A DNA stretch of 64,000 bases, taken from NCBI GenBank assembly GCA_039654915.1, contig CM077596.1, forward strand, positions 78,431,751 through 78,495,750, in the 5' to 3' direction. Under the pieces are notes generated by a model that had not been told where the DNA came from, made no database searches, and saw nothing but the letters and a program-made list of their open reading frames with translations. A program made the position numbers and the translations under genes. This document shows positions 23,657 to 35,025 of this stretch, piece after piece. Within the stretch, counting starts at the first letter, position 1; each line of letters opens with the position of its first letter. This stretch comes from Aquilaria yunnanensis. Lineage: Eukaryota; Streptophyta; Magnoliopsida; Malvales; Thymelaeaceae.

Positions 23657-26600
23657 TCATTTGAATTTGGATATTCCCAGTAGAGTGCATAGTTCTAAAT
23701 GCTTCTTGAGTGGCAAACTCTTAGTCATAAGGTCTGCAAGTTGCTCCTCAGTACGGCAATTTTCTAGTTTAACTTCACCTTTTGCTATCAATTCACGGAT
23801 GAAATGGTGCTTGATCTCAATGTGTTTCGTCCTGCTATGGTAGACTGGATTCTTTGCAAGCAATACAGCTGACTTGCTATCACATAATACTTCTGTTGCA
23901 GTACTTTGCACCTCACCAATATCTTCCAGCAGCCTTCGGAGCCATACTGCTTGGCAAGCGGTGGCTGTAACAGCTACATATTCTGCCTCTGTTGATGAAA
24001 GGGCCACAGTTGCCTGTTTCTTGGAGCTCCATGATACTACGGCTGTCCCAAGTAAGAAACAGCTCCCGGTCGTGCTTCGTCTATCCTCCAATGAACCTGC
24101 CCAATCACTATCACAGTATCCTCTAAGGATGAAAGACTGAGCCTTTCTAAACCATATACCATAGTCCTTGGTTCCAGCAAGATAGCGTAATACTCTTTTA
24201 GCAGCCCCAAAATGATGCTTACTCGGATTATGCATGAAACGAGAAAGAACACCAACTGAGAAGCTTATATCTGGACGAGAATGCGTTACGTAAATCAGCC
24301 GACCAATCAGGCTTCTGTACATGCTTGCTTCTGTAATTCCCGTATTATCACCTGGCCCGAGCTTCTCATTGTTGTTCATCGGAGTAGCAGCAGTCTTACA
24401 CCCTAGCATGTTAAAACTCTTCAACATGTCCTCCACATATTTCTTTTGTGTCATGAAAATTTCATTACATGCTTGAGTAACCTCTAAACCCAAGAAATAC
24501 TTCAACTCTCCAAGATCAGTCATATCAAACATGCTTTTCATAGACTTTTTGAACTCACATATAAGTCGTGAAGAAGACCCAGTATAGATCATATCGTCGA
24601 CATATAAGCTTACCACCATAAATTCATTCGTACCTTGCTTCTTGACATATAACGTGGGCTCGTGCATACTTCTTTCAAAGCCATTGTTGTGAAAGAACTC
24701 ATCTATTTTGCTGTACCACGCCCGAGGGGCTTGCTTCAAACCATAAAGTGCTTTCTTGAGTCGAAACACTTTCTTTTGCTCGTTTTGCCTTTCGAACCCA
24801 GGTGGCTGAGCCACATAGACTTCTTCTTGCAATTCTCCATTCAAAAAAGCCGACTTTACGTCGAATTGAAACACTTTCCACTGTTTTTGTGCTGCTAGTG
24901 CTAATATGACTCGAACAGTCTCAAATCGAGCGACAGGTGCGAAAGTCTCCTCGAAGTCTACTCCTGGTTGTTGCGCGTAGCCTCTCACGACCAGCCTTGC
25001 TTTATGTTTTTGAATGCTCCCATCTACCAAGTACTTTGTTTTGAAAATCCATTTCAACCCAATTATATTTTTTCCTTCCGGCTCGTCGACCAGCTCCCAC
25101 GTTCGGTTTTTATCGATGGCGTGGAGCTCTTCTTGCATTGCTCTTTGCCATTGTTGCTGCTTCATGGCCTCTTCTACACTTGATGGATCTTCAGCAAACA
25201 AGACCAAAGGTGAAGCAGCATAAATCTCCTGACTAAGAGATTTTAATTTCCGTGGAGGCGATGACGAGTCCTCTGACGAAGACGCAGACCTGGAATCCAA
25301 ACTCGATTTTGTTGGTGTTGACGCTCGTGAGCTGTGAGGAGTCATTGTTTGCGTCCCCGCACCAACTGTTTCTTCTTGTTCCTCCAATGTCTCTGTTTGA
25401 ACAACTGATTCCTTCACATTTTCTTTCCATTCCCAACAACCTTGCTCATCAAACTTCACATTTCTGCTTATAATAATTTTTCCATTTTCTGGATCATAAA
25501 GCCTGTAGGCTTTTGAATTTGAACAATATCCAATAAAAATGCATTTTTTCGACTTTTCTTCCAACTTATGCCTGTCACTTGTGAGTAACGCATAGCAAAT
25601 ACAACCAAATATGCGCAAGTGACTTACCGTAGGCTTGTTCCCATGCCATGCTTCATAAGGAGTTCTGTCCCATACTGCCTTAGTGGGAGAAATATTGATG
25701 AGATACACTGCGGTGGCCACTCCTTCTGCCCACAATGAGTCCGGCAGTTGCTTTCCCTTCATCATCGACCTAGCCATTTCTACAACCGTTCGGTTCTTTC
25801 GTTCCGCCACGCCGTTTTGCTCAGGTGTGTGTGGAGCTGTCAGCTCTCTTTTGATACCATGTTCTTCACAAAAATCAGTGAACTCTTTTGATGTGAACTC
25901 ACCTCCGCGATCCGTTCGTAACACCTTCAGATTCCTTCCACTTTGCTTTTCTACCAGCGCCTTGAATTTCTTGAAATGTTCAAATGTCTCTGATTTTGAT
26001 CGCAAGAAGTATACCCAACTCATCCTGCTGTAGTCATCAGTGATCAGCAAGAAATACTTACTTCCTGCTAGCGACTCGACCCTCATTGGACCACACAAAT
26101 CGGCATGTACCAGCTCCAAAATTTGGTTAGCACGTTTGGACTTTCCTACTGGAAACACTTTCTTGGACTGCTTGCCGAGTGCACATCCCTCACACATCCT
26201 TTCAAGTGGTGCAATGTTTGGCAAGTCATTAACCATCTCTTTGTTTTTCAGAAGTTGCAAGCCTTTAATATTTAAATGCCCATACCTTAGATGCCACAAC
26301 TCATTGTTATCGACCACTTTGCTCATCATGGCTGCTTCAGCATGTTCCGAAAAATTTAGAGGAAACATTCGGTTGGGTAGCATTCGAGCTGTTGCAAGAG
26401 GTTTACCTGTTGCTTTCTCCTTCACCACACACTTATTATCGTCAAATAATACAGAATATCCAGACTCAATCAACTGACCCACGCTTATGAGACTATGAGC
26501 CAAACATGGAGCAAAATGCACATTTTTTATGAGTTTGGTTTGGTTACCTACAGCCACAATTGCTGTACCTCTTCCTTCAATTTGAAGTTGCTTGTTATCT

Positions 26601-27562
26601 CCAAGTCGCACCAATGATTTTACTGATTCATCAAGGCTTTTGAACTTGGATTTGTCCCCGGTCATATGATGTGAGCAACCACTATCGAGATACCAGACCT
26701 CCTTGTCAGCCACTTCTGAAGCCATGAACAAATAATCATCCTGTTCATCGTCTTCTTCAGCAAACTTTGCCTCTTCCGGTTTTGACCAGCAAAATTTTTC
26801 TGTGTGTCCATATTTTTTGCAATAGGAACATTGAAGCGAGCTACTACGCCCTCGTCCTCGTCCTCTGTAGTTTCCTCTACCTCTTCCTCTCATACGCTGG
26901 GTAGAGGAATCTGGCTCCCCCTTCGTCTGAAATGCCTTTTCTTCTTCTCCAGTAGAGGACCGGTTCAGTCTGGCTTCATGGGCTTGCAAAGACCCCATTA
27001 GTTCATCAAGAGAAAAATTTGATAAATCCTTAGACTCCTCAATGGCAGCAACAACATGATCAAATTTTGGAGTCAAACTTCTTAACACTTTAGCTACCAC
27101 CACTTCATCATTCATTGTTTCTCCGTATGAACGCATTTGCCCCACAGTTGCTGATACTCTAGCCAAGTATTCTTGGACTGACTCATTATTCTTCATGCAA
27201 AACGTTTCAAAAACCCGTCTAAGAGTTTGTAGTTTGACAGTAATTACCTTTGTCGATCCTTGATATTCGGTTTTAAGGATTGACCATGCCTGTTTAGCGG
27301 TTGTAGCTGCAGCTATCCTTGGAAAAATGACTTCATCCACTGCCTGCTGAATGAAAAACAGGGCCTTTGCATCACGTTTCAGATTTTCCCTGTGGCGCGC
27401 ATCATCATCGCTGGCTTCTGCATAGCCGGACTCGACAAAATCCCAAAGATCCTGGGATTTGAACAAGGTTTTCATTTTAATGCTCCAGAATTCGTATGAT
27501 TCGCCCTTGAAAATAGGAATTTGGGGCTGAGATATATTGAGAGAACTTAGATTCGCAGCCAT
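23657..27562 (-). CDS. Copia gag-pol polyprotein, 1301 aa, intact
   Basis: One ATG-started frame encodes all copia domains in order. Gag (1-240) ends in a basic RGRGRG stretch and a CX2CX4HX4C zinc knuckle (C245, C248, H253, C258). Protease has the DSG at 293. Integrase has its HHCC zinc finger (H424, H429, C457, C460) and DD35E triad (D488, D551, E587). Reverse transcriptase has 'FQFDVKSAFLNG' and YVDD at 987-990. RNase H has D1151, E1192 and D1228 in the expected motifs. Integrase before reverse transcriptase is the copia, not gypsy, order. The products make the virus-like particle, copy the RNA and integrate the cDNA. Length is normal for a plant copia polyprotein, and no stop, frameshift or missing catalytic residue was found. 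Confidence 0.97.
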   Translation of the reverse strand: MAANLSSLNISQPQIPIFKGESYEFWSIKMKTLFKSQDLWDFVESGYAEASDDDARHRENLKRDAKALFFIQQAVDEVIFPRIAAATTAKQAWSILKTEYQGSTKVITVKLQTLRRVFETFCMKNNESVQEYLARVSATVGQMRSYGETMNDEVVVAKVLRSLTPKFDHVVAAIEESKDLSNFSLDELMGSLQAHEARLNRSSTGEEEKAFQTKGEPDSSTQRMRGRGRGNYRGRGRGRSSSLQCSYCKKYGHTEKFCWSKPEEAKFAEEDDEQDDYLFMASEVADKEVWYLDSGCSHHMTGDKSKFKSLDESVKSLVRLGDNKQLQIEGRGTAIVAVGNQTKLIKNVHFAPCLAHSLISVGQLIESGYSVLFDDNKCVVKEKATGKPLATARMLPNRMFPLNFSEHAEAAMMSKVVDNNELWHLRYGHLNIKGLQLLKNKEMVNDLPNIAPLERMCEGCALGKQSKKVFPVGKSKRANQILELVHADLCGPMRVESLAGSKYFLLITDDYSRMSWVYFLRSKSETFEHFKKFKALVEKQSGRNLKVLRTDRGGEFTSKEFTDFCEEHGIKRELTAPHTPEQNGVAERKNRTVVEMARSMMKGKQLPDSLWAEGVATAVYLINISPTKAVWDRTPYEAWHGNKPTVSHLRIFGCICYALLTSDRHKLEEKSKKCIFIGYCSNSKAYRLYDPENGKIIISRNVKFDEQGCWEWKENVKESVVQTETLEEQEETVGAGTQTMTPHSSRASTPTKSSLDSRSASSSEDSSSPPRKLKSLSQEIYAASPLVLFAEDPSSVEEAMKQQQWQRAMQEELHAIDKNRTWELVDEPEGKNIIGLKWIFKTKYLVDGSIQKHKARLVVRGYAQQPGVDFEETFAPVARFETVRVILALAAQKQWKVFQFDVKSAFLNGELQEEVYVAQPPGFERQNEQKKVFRLKKALYGLKQAPRAWYSKIDEFFHNNGFERSMHEPTLYVKKQGTNEFMVVSLYVDDMIYTGSSSRLICEFKKSMKSMFDMTDLGELKYFLGLEVTQACNEIFMTQKKYVEDMLKSFNMLGCKTAATPMNNNEKLGPGDNTGITEASMYRSLIGRLIYVTHSRPDISFSVGVLSRFMHNPSKHHFGAAKRVLRYLAGTKDYGIWFRKAQSFILRGYCDSDWAGSLEDRRSTTGSCFLLGTAVVSWSSKKQATVALSSTEAEYVAVTATACQAVWLRRLLEDIGEVQSTATEVLCDSKSAVLLAKNPVYHSRTKHIEIKHHFIRELIAKGEVKLENCRTEEQLADLMTKSLPLKKHLELCTLLGISKFK

Positions 27563-27615
27563 TATTTTTCAAGTAGAATGCCCAGTTCAGAAGGAACCGA
27601 GCTCTGATACCACTT

Positions 27616-27872
27616 TGATGGAGATTGTCCCAAGAAGAAGCAACAGAGAAGACGAAGAAATTAAAGCTGCAGAATCAAGTCTCAATATTCCTGAAAACGT
27701 AGCCCATTAAATAGGCAATACAAGAGTAGAAGCCAAATCAAACTAAACTACCTAACCTAAACCAGCTAAGAATCGGAACACAATTAACTCCTACTGCTAC
27801 CGGACTCCTACGTTTATTCGAAGACTAACAAACCAAGAACACCAATGAAACAAATTCATATGATCTTTAACA
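27616..27872 (-). repeat. 5' LTR of the complete copia element
   Basis: 257 bp, TGTTAAAG...CCATCA on the minus strand; no difference from 23392-23648 found by eye. It carries the element's promoter by position; the primer-binding site follows directly. Confidence 0.95.
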
Positions 27873-28365
27873 CTATATTATCCAGAGAATTCTACAGGTA
27901 CCCCATAGTAAATCTACCATAAATATTGTAAAGCATCTTCTCCATCTAACATCTTTAAACTGAACACAGATGGTCCTGCACAACTTCTGGTGGCAGGGCA
28001 GATGCTGGTGACATTATTAGAAATGATAAAGGGAAATTTGTGGCAACTTTCACAAGAAATGTGGAAGCGGTCAATGCTTTAACGACTAAACTCTGGGCAT
28101 TAAAAAAAGCATTAAACTAGCACTTCAACTAAATATCTTCCTTTTACTCATTGAGATGGAATCAGAGGTGGGGGTTACACTTCTCAATTCTCCTCAGTGT
28201 TCTTCATTTGGACTACTGCCACTTCTTTTGGAATTTAGGTAACAGAGGGATAAGGGACAAATACTGGGAGCTCAACAAATCTATAAGGAGGGCAACTTTG
28301 TGGCGGATGCTCTTGCTAACCAGGCTGCTGGCTAGGCTATGGAAGGAACTCTGATTTACTGGCAC
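27873..28365 (+). pseudogene. RNase H-like (RVT_3 type) pseudogene, 3' fragment
   Basis: Across shifting frames it encodes 'LNTDGP', 'DIIRNDKGKFVATFTRN', 'ALTTKLWALKKALN', 'LLIEMESEVGV' and 'GNFVADALANQAAG'. These correspond in order to the catalytic segments of the plant RNase H-like domain found in LINE polyproteins and stand-alone relatives. Stops and frameshifts show it is dead. It continues 23255-23391, separated by the copia insertion. Confidence 0.65.
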
Positions 28366-29232
28366 TGTGTAGCTTTTATTGTTAGCTTAATAAAGGACAT
28401 GTCGGGTACATTAACCCCTAGAACTGTTAATTCTGGAAACTACGCCGATGTAAGGGCACCTAGATCTCTGGCCCCAACGGTTTGTAATGAACCTTAGGGT
28501 TATTGACTACCAAAAAGAAAACCCTAGGGTTGTTTTTTTTATGGTTAATGCATTGCCTTATTTACCAAAAAAATAAGGGCACTTATCTCTCAAAATAGAA
28601 TAGTTTCAGATTTTGGTAGAAAGAGCTGTTACTATATATTATCTCCAGTAGTCTCTGAACCTTAACTGCTACTTACCCATTCAACTGAAGGTCATGCTAT
28701 ATCGTGTCAGGTGCTTTGGAAGTGCAAGTTGAGCCCTGCTTCAAGGTAGGCAAAAGGGAGATTGGAAACCTCCACCTTCAACCGCTTCTAAAGACTTGTT
28801 TTTTATCCTTCAATGGCATGTATGGTTAAATAAAACACAGATCGATACATGGTCCAATTTCGAAAGCTTTACAATCTCTGTCTCTCACTTAGTACAAACA
28901 AGTCATGATGCCCAAATATTTGCTCCTATATATGTACAAACGTATTATTCCAGTCTATACTATACACTGGAGAGGGCAAGAATGGGGGGCTATATTACAT
29001 AGATATGACATGGAGTCATGAACAACTGAAATGTACATAATACATATAGCTCATCCTGTTCTTCCTTACTTACACTCGCTGCTACTTCCTGCAAGTTTAC
29101 CAAATAGTCAAATACAATAGATATTTCTACTCAGTGGAAGACCAAAACTTGGAGTAGAAATTGCATAAACCTTCCAGGGAAATGGTACAGTAGGTTAAAA
29201 TTATTTACCCTATAGCGTGGATATTGGATGGA
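28366..29232. other. Intergenic DNA and 3' flank of gene B
   Basis: It contains the probable 3' tail of the RNase H-like element (up to about 28560) and gene B's downstream region. At 29089-29090 a minus-strand CAG acceptor is followed by GAAGTAGCAGCGAG, which may be a residue of a lost U-box exon. No intact gene. Confidence 0.45.
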
Positions 29233-32200
29233 CTATTCTACAAGCTGGGATGGCGATGAGCCACTGCAAGAAGTCCTCAAGGGCTCGAGCACCTTCAACA
29301 CCTCAGTCCCAAGGTCTGGTCGGCTCTTTCTATTCAACTCGCAACACCTTAATGCAAGGTTCGCCAATTGTTCAGCTTGCACCAGCGGCCAATCTCCTGC
29401 CGAAGAATCCAGGAGTGAACTCAACCGTCCTGTGTTTAATGCAGACTGCATTTCTCTTACGATACGACATACTTGCCTCCCAGTTAGTAGCCTCAATAAT
29501 ATAACTCCGAAGGAATAAACATCTGACTTTGGAGTGAGTTCCCCAGTTTGCAGATAGTCTGGATCGATGTATATTGGAGTGCCCCTAGGGTTGTCTGTCA
29601 TCCAGACTAGTGTCTTACTGTTACTTCCATTAGAAGGAAGCAGACGACACATCCCAAAGTCAGCGAGTTTAGTCACAAAGTTTGCGTCCAGGAGAATGTT
29701 GGCCGGTTTCAGATCACCATGCACTATGCTGTGAGGCCGACAAGAATGAAGAAAGATAATGGCCTCACATAACTCGGTAGCTATGCGGATTCTTGTTTGC
29801 CAAGATAAAGGGGGAGAATTCCGGCCGCTGAGTTGGTCTTCAAGGCTTCCATTTGACATATATTCATAAATTAGAACCCTAGCTTCGGGGCAGGCTCCAA
29901 TAAGAGTGACAAGATTTGGATGCCTCATCTTGCTCAAAACTTTGACCTGAAAATTGCATTTAACACCAAACATTAACTTGTTTTCCCTCCAGCAAAATTG
30001 TCAGTTCAGGTTGACTTAAATAATGATTTCACAAACACTGTTATTACAGTCTTTTTCTAGTTTGAAATATACAACTCTATTAGTTTAATTAGTTTAAGGC
30101 ATAATGTAATGATGAACAAATAAATCGACCCAAGGACACTACCCACTGTCTCACACCAGCAAACATGATGGAAAAAGAGACTGACTGTAGAATGTTTAAA
30201 ACCATGTTTCCTACAGTTTACGTGAACCATTAGATGAACAATTTTTTGTTCCATGGTTCCTCATCCCTAACAAGCAGAGCCTCAGTATTGCGGAGTGTGG
30301 CAGACCACTAGAAAGACAAATTATTTTGTTTTGAACTATACTGGAATTATAAACATCTAAGGGAGCTTTACCTCCTGTTGAAATTCTGATGTACCTTGCC
30401 TGCTATTCGGAGACAGCATCTTTATGGCCACATGTGTGTGGCGCAGGCAACCCTTATAAACACTTCCATATCCTCCTTCCCCAATCTTGAGGGAAGGATC
30501 AAAGTTGTCAGTTGCTTCCTCAATCTCTGAGGCAGAGAACTCTATGAACTGGTGCGCATGTGCATGTGAAGCCTCCGCTAGGCTTATCCGCAGCTCTTCT
30601 ACCTCTCGTAGTGAACTGTCACGCTCTGCCTGCAACTCATCTCTTTGTTTTTTGTAAACTTGTAACAGTTCCACAGCGGAGATGATCTTGTCTTCCAACT
30701 CCTTAATTATATGCTTAGATTTGCTAATTTTATGAAAGGCAACTCGTCTTTCTTCTGTGACCTCGTCTAGTTGGCTATTCAACTTAGCCAGCGCTTCAAC
30801 TTTGTCGACCAATGCTTCTTCCACTTCTTTCCGTCGCTTTCGTTCCTCCAAGTACATGCCTTTTGATGTTTGGCCCTGCAAATTACAGGTTCCCTCTTTT
30901 AATTTATGCTAAGACATGTCCCCTTAGTTTGATTTTCTTAATGCTTTGAATGACTAATTAATCCAACAAACATCAAAATCGAAGAGTCGAGAGTTACGTA
31001 AAAGGTACAGAAAAGAAGAAAAGAATAGACAAGAAGAGCCATGCAATTTTTGTACGTAAAGATGATCCAGTTTATTTAAGAAGACATGTAGGAATGGCTA
31101 GAAATCTTGACTTGTTCAGTCACGGTCGTAACTTGACAGCATTTCTCATCATTAAGAAAATTAATATCTCAGTTAACATGGCTCAAACTTTACCTGGTGA
31201 ATGGCCTGAATGGCTTCTTTTTCAGCCTTTTCACATCTGGTAGCAAGTAGTTCCTTTTCTTTTGCCAATGCTTCTTCTGTTTCTTTTCTTTGTTTTTGTT
31301 CCTTCAAGTACAGATCTTCTGAAGTTTGAGCCTGCAAAATGTCAGTCCAATTTCAAATTTCCTTGGTTGAATAAAATGTATCAACAGCATCATGTTCCTA
31401 ACATTTGATTTTCTAGATGACTAATTAACGAATAATCCGACACCTCAATCAGAAGTAAATTAAAGGAAAAAGAGAGCCTGATAATTTTGCAGCCCGAAAG
31501 GTGGTCCAATTGAAACACTTACGTTGATTTTCAAAATAACTGCTGAGCGTTATTCTTGTCCAATGTGATTGTTCAGTGACATTCTACTTGTCATTAACTG
31601 TACGTAATTGAAAATACATCTCGTACGTCTCACATAGCCTCAAAGTTTACCTGGCGAATGGCCTCAATGGCTTCTTTTTCACGTCTAGCTGCCACTTCAA
31701 AGGCTTCTTTCTTTGCCTTTTCTGCATCTTCCATTGCCTGTTTGAGTTGATCATAAAGACTTCCTCCAATTCCTAATTTATCCTCCTGCTGCTTAAACAA
31801 ATTAATAAGGTATTCGTTAGGCATTTGCAAGAAACTTGTGAAGATTTTAACAATTATATATCAAGTCAACTTGCTACTGCTCCAACTCTTGGATGCCTCA
31901 AAAAATAACAGCCTATCAAGCGGCAGATAATTTGCGTGCATTGTGATATATAAATTCTGGTGTTAGACTTATAACACATACAAGCACAGTTGGAGGAGGT
32001 GGTTGACTGTCCTCTTTCGACTGAGTCGGTGCACACCGATCCAAGGAACCCCAATTTTCGGGGTTAACTTCTTCATCTGATCTACTCAAACGGGACAGCC
32101 TCACATCAACATCTGGTGAAAGCTCAGCATAATTTGCAGACCTAACTCGACGTAGAAAATCGAATTTGGAATATGGGAGTTGTAACAGACCAACAGATCT

Positions 32201-33407
32201 TGATCTCATTTCTTTCAACTGTCCAGTGCGTGGACTTGCTGCTGACGGTGGAGATTCTGCAGGAGTTTGATCATGGGAACTACCTGCCCTGCTTCGTTAT
32301 TTCAATTGTCAAAATGGTTTTGAGCTAGCTACCTAGCTTTCTTGCTTAATTTCCATTGATATAAAGATAATGATAAAGCATTACCTTCTGTAGATGAGAT
32401 AACCCTTGCAGATAAACCATATCTGACAAGACGCAGGTGCTTTGTCACGCACAAATATGGCTTTCTTGGACTTAAGGTCCACCATTTTTCTGCCATGTTG
32501 AAGCAAAGCATTAAGTACATATTACCATATCATATCTGCCCTCCAAATCAGAGGCAAATATATATAACACAATTAGTGTCAGCACTATTACTTATTTTGA
32601 GGTTTATATTTTGGGTAGTGCTTGTCAGCTGCTCCCCCCATAACCAGGTTTGTTATCTCATATTTAGTGATGAGTTCCAAGATTCCATTCTCGACGCAGG
32701 CCGTGTCTATATATAGTTTCTCCACCCTCACCTACAACGAAATGACAATAATCACCGTCAGAAAAATTTAGTCAGCAAGGTCCATATTTCTGAGGGATGA
32801 AAACTTCAGGCAAGACACATACCCCAGCTTGGAGACAAATGGCTGAGTATTGGTCCAGGAGCTCAAGCATAGCCTGCCTCTCCTTTTCTCGATGTGCCCT
32901 GACTTCCTCTCCGTCAAGTGCACTAACCGGAAAGGCTCCACCCACTGCATATTTTTTTTAGAATTAGGTGACCAATAATCATCAGCATAGGCACCCCACA
33001 AGATCCCAAACCTAATTAATTACTATATCAATGACATCTGATCTCGACTTCATTAATTCAATAAACAAGACAAGGGCCGAAAGGAAAAAGGCCTCATGAC
33101 ATGTATCCCTATTGCTGAAATTGTACCCCTCACAAACAGGTGGGCCCCACGTCTGAGACCTAGCGTCAGCCTCCATGCAACTCCGCCACTTGTTTCTCAG
33201 AAGAGGGGATATAAACCCCTACACACACACACAATAATATAACTCGGTCATGCAATGCATTATAGGAAAACTCAAAGGGAGAAAAAGAAGCTTGAAAAAA
33301 AATTTCGCAAATGCTATGCGCACCACATTTTCGAGCACCGCCACACTCACCGCCTGACTTGGCTTACTGATGTATCGTAATGATGTGGGATAAAAAAAGG
33401 GTATGAA

Positions 33408-33438
<31 letters not shown>

Positions 33439-34987
33439 CAATTCTTTTATAATTTTCCTCTAGAAATAAAAAAAAGTTTCTCTCTCTAGTCTTTGTCAAA
33501 AAGATAAAATTAGCCAATTCATTTTAATTTAAGTTAACTAAATTTAAAATAATTTTTTTATTTTAACATCATTTTTTGGAACCTATTTTATTTGAAAGCC
33601 AATATTATCTTCAATATAAAATTTTTATGATTTTATTAATTTTTTTATGAATTTTTCTTTTTTAATGTCTAAAAAAAATTTATAAAAATTTAATAATATC
33701 ATAAAAGTTTTACAATCAATGGATTATTATACCTAAATAATATTTGCTTTCAAATGAAATTGGTTCCCAATAAAAAATATAAAAATAAGAATAAATCATT
33801 TTGGATTAAATTCACTTAAGTTAAAATGAATTTGCTAGATTTCTAACTTTCTCCCTTCCTCAAACTCCTGCTACTGTAGCATTATTGGTCCTCTCCCTTT
33901 TATAGAGTGGTCATCCCAAGCCAAATTTCAATTTTCCCATATGTTTTAATGACATTATTATTATTATTAGTAGTAGTAGTAGTAGTACTAGTAGGTTGAT
34001 CAAGTCACAAGTTTAGATAAACATTCCCCTCTCTTATGTAAAAAAGGAAAAAACTCTACTTTTTGTGGAAATACATTGTCAAACTAATTTCAAACACCCA
34101 TAGTCTATATTGTCTATAAATGAGATCTATTTTGCTCCCAATAATATATTTGTTAAAAAAACTATTTGCAAGAGATAGTCTAGTTAAAGAGTTAGAGAAT
34201 ATAGAAAATGTTACATTGATTCACTGCTTGGATAAAAGAAACTTCAAAGCTATTAGCCAGCTCAACAATGAAGCTGTGATTGGGATTCTGTTTGGACAAA
34301 TAGAAATTAGGATATAATATGTTAAATCATTATGAGTAAAAATAGACAATGCTCTTTTTTTCTTTTTTATTTAGAAAATAGACTTCATTTTAATTACCCT
34401 ATTCGCACAACAAACAAACACGCAGCTGTGACATGACAAAGGCTGATGCGGAAGGTGGCGAGGTTTTGGTGCTCAAAAGTGGTGTGCATAGCAATGTTCA
34501 AAAAATTTAGGGATGTAAAAAATTACTCATTCTGTTCCTACTATCCTCAAACTTGATCACCCAATTTTGAATTCAACTACACCTATATAAAACCTAGAGA
34601 AAGATAGGATTTAACTAATTTTATCGGACCCTATACCACATTCCTCCCAAATTAATACAATTATAGCTAAAATATGTGTAAAATAAAGTCATAATTTAAA
34701 AAAAATTATCATACATTACCTTATTTTATAAATTTTTAGTTAATAACTATCTATATATATATATATATACAAGAAAAATAATATATAGGTCGCACCCGTG
34801 GAGCAGTACCACCTGATGAACCGACTTATATGCTAAGAGGTTTTGGGTTTAGCTAATCCTCCCTCAACCCTTCCCATTAACATTAAAAAAGAATCCTTAG
34901 ACTTCAGTGACTGGTTTATTGAAATAATAATAATAATAACTCTATGAACATGATGAAATTGTTATATAAATGTCACCAAATCACATA

Positions 34988-35025
<38 letters not shown>

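Larger units (their letters stand above)
23392..27872 (-). mobile_element. Complete Ty1/copia LTR retrotransposon (4481 bp)
   Basis: Two 257-bp LTRs (23392-23648, 27616-27872) that I read as identical bound the element. The perfect target duplication CTATA lies at 23387-23391 and 27873-27877. On the minus strand the 5' LTR is followed within three bases by TGGTATCAGAGC, the initiator tRNA-Met primer-binding site (27604-27615), and a GAAGGGGGAG polypurine tract lies immediately before the 3' LTR. A single uninterrupted gag-pol frame fills the interior. Identical LTRs plus an intact frame mean a recent insertion, possibly still mobile. It sits between genes A and B inside an older RNase H-like pseudogene. 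I have not resolved the copia lineage. Confidence 0.97.

Noticed and set aside
23661..27001. Plus-strand open frames across the copia element
   Set aside because: Antisense shadows of the intact minus-strand gag-pol.
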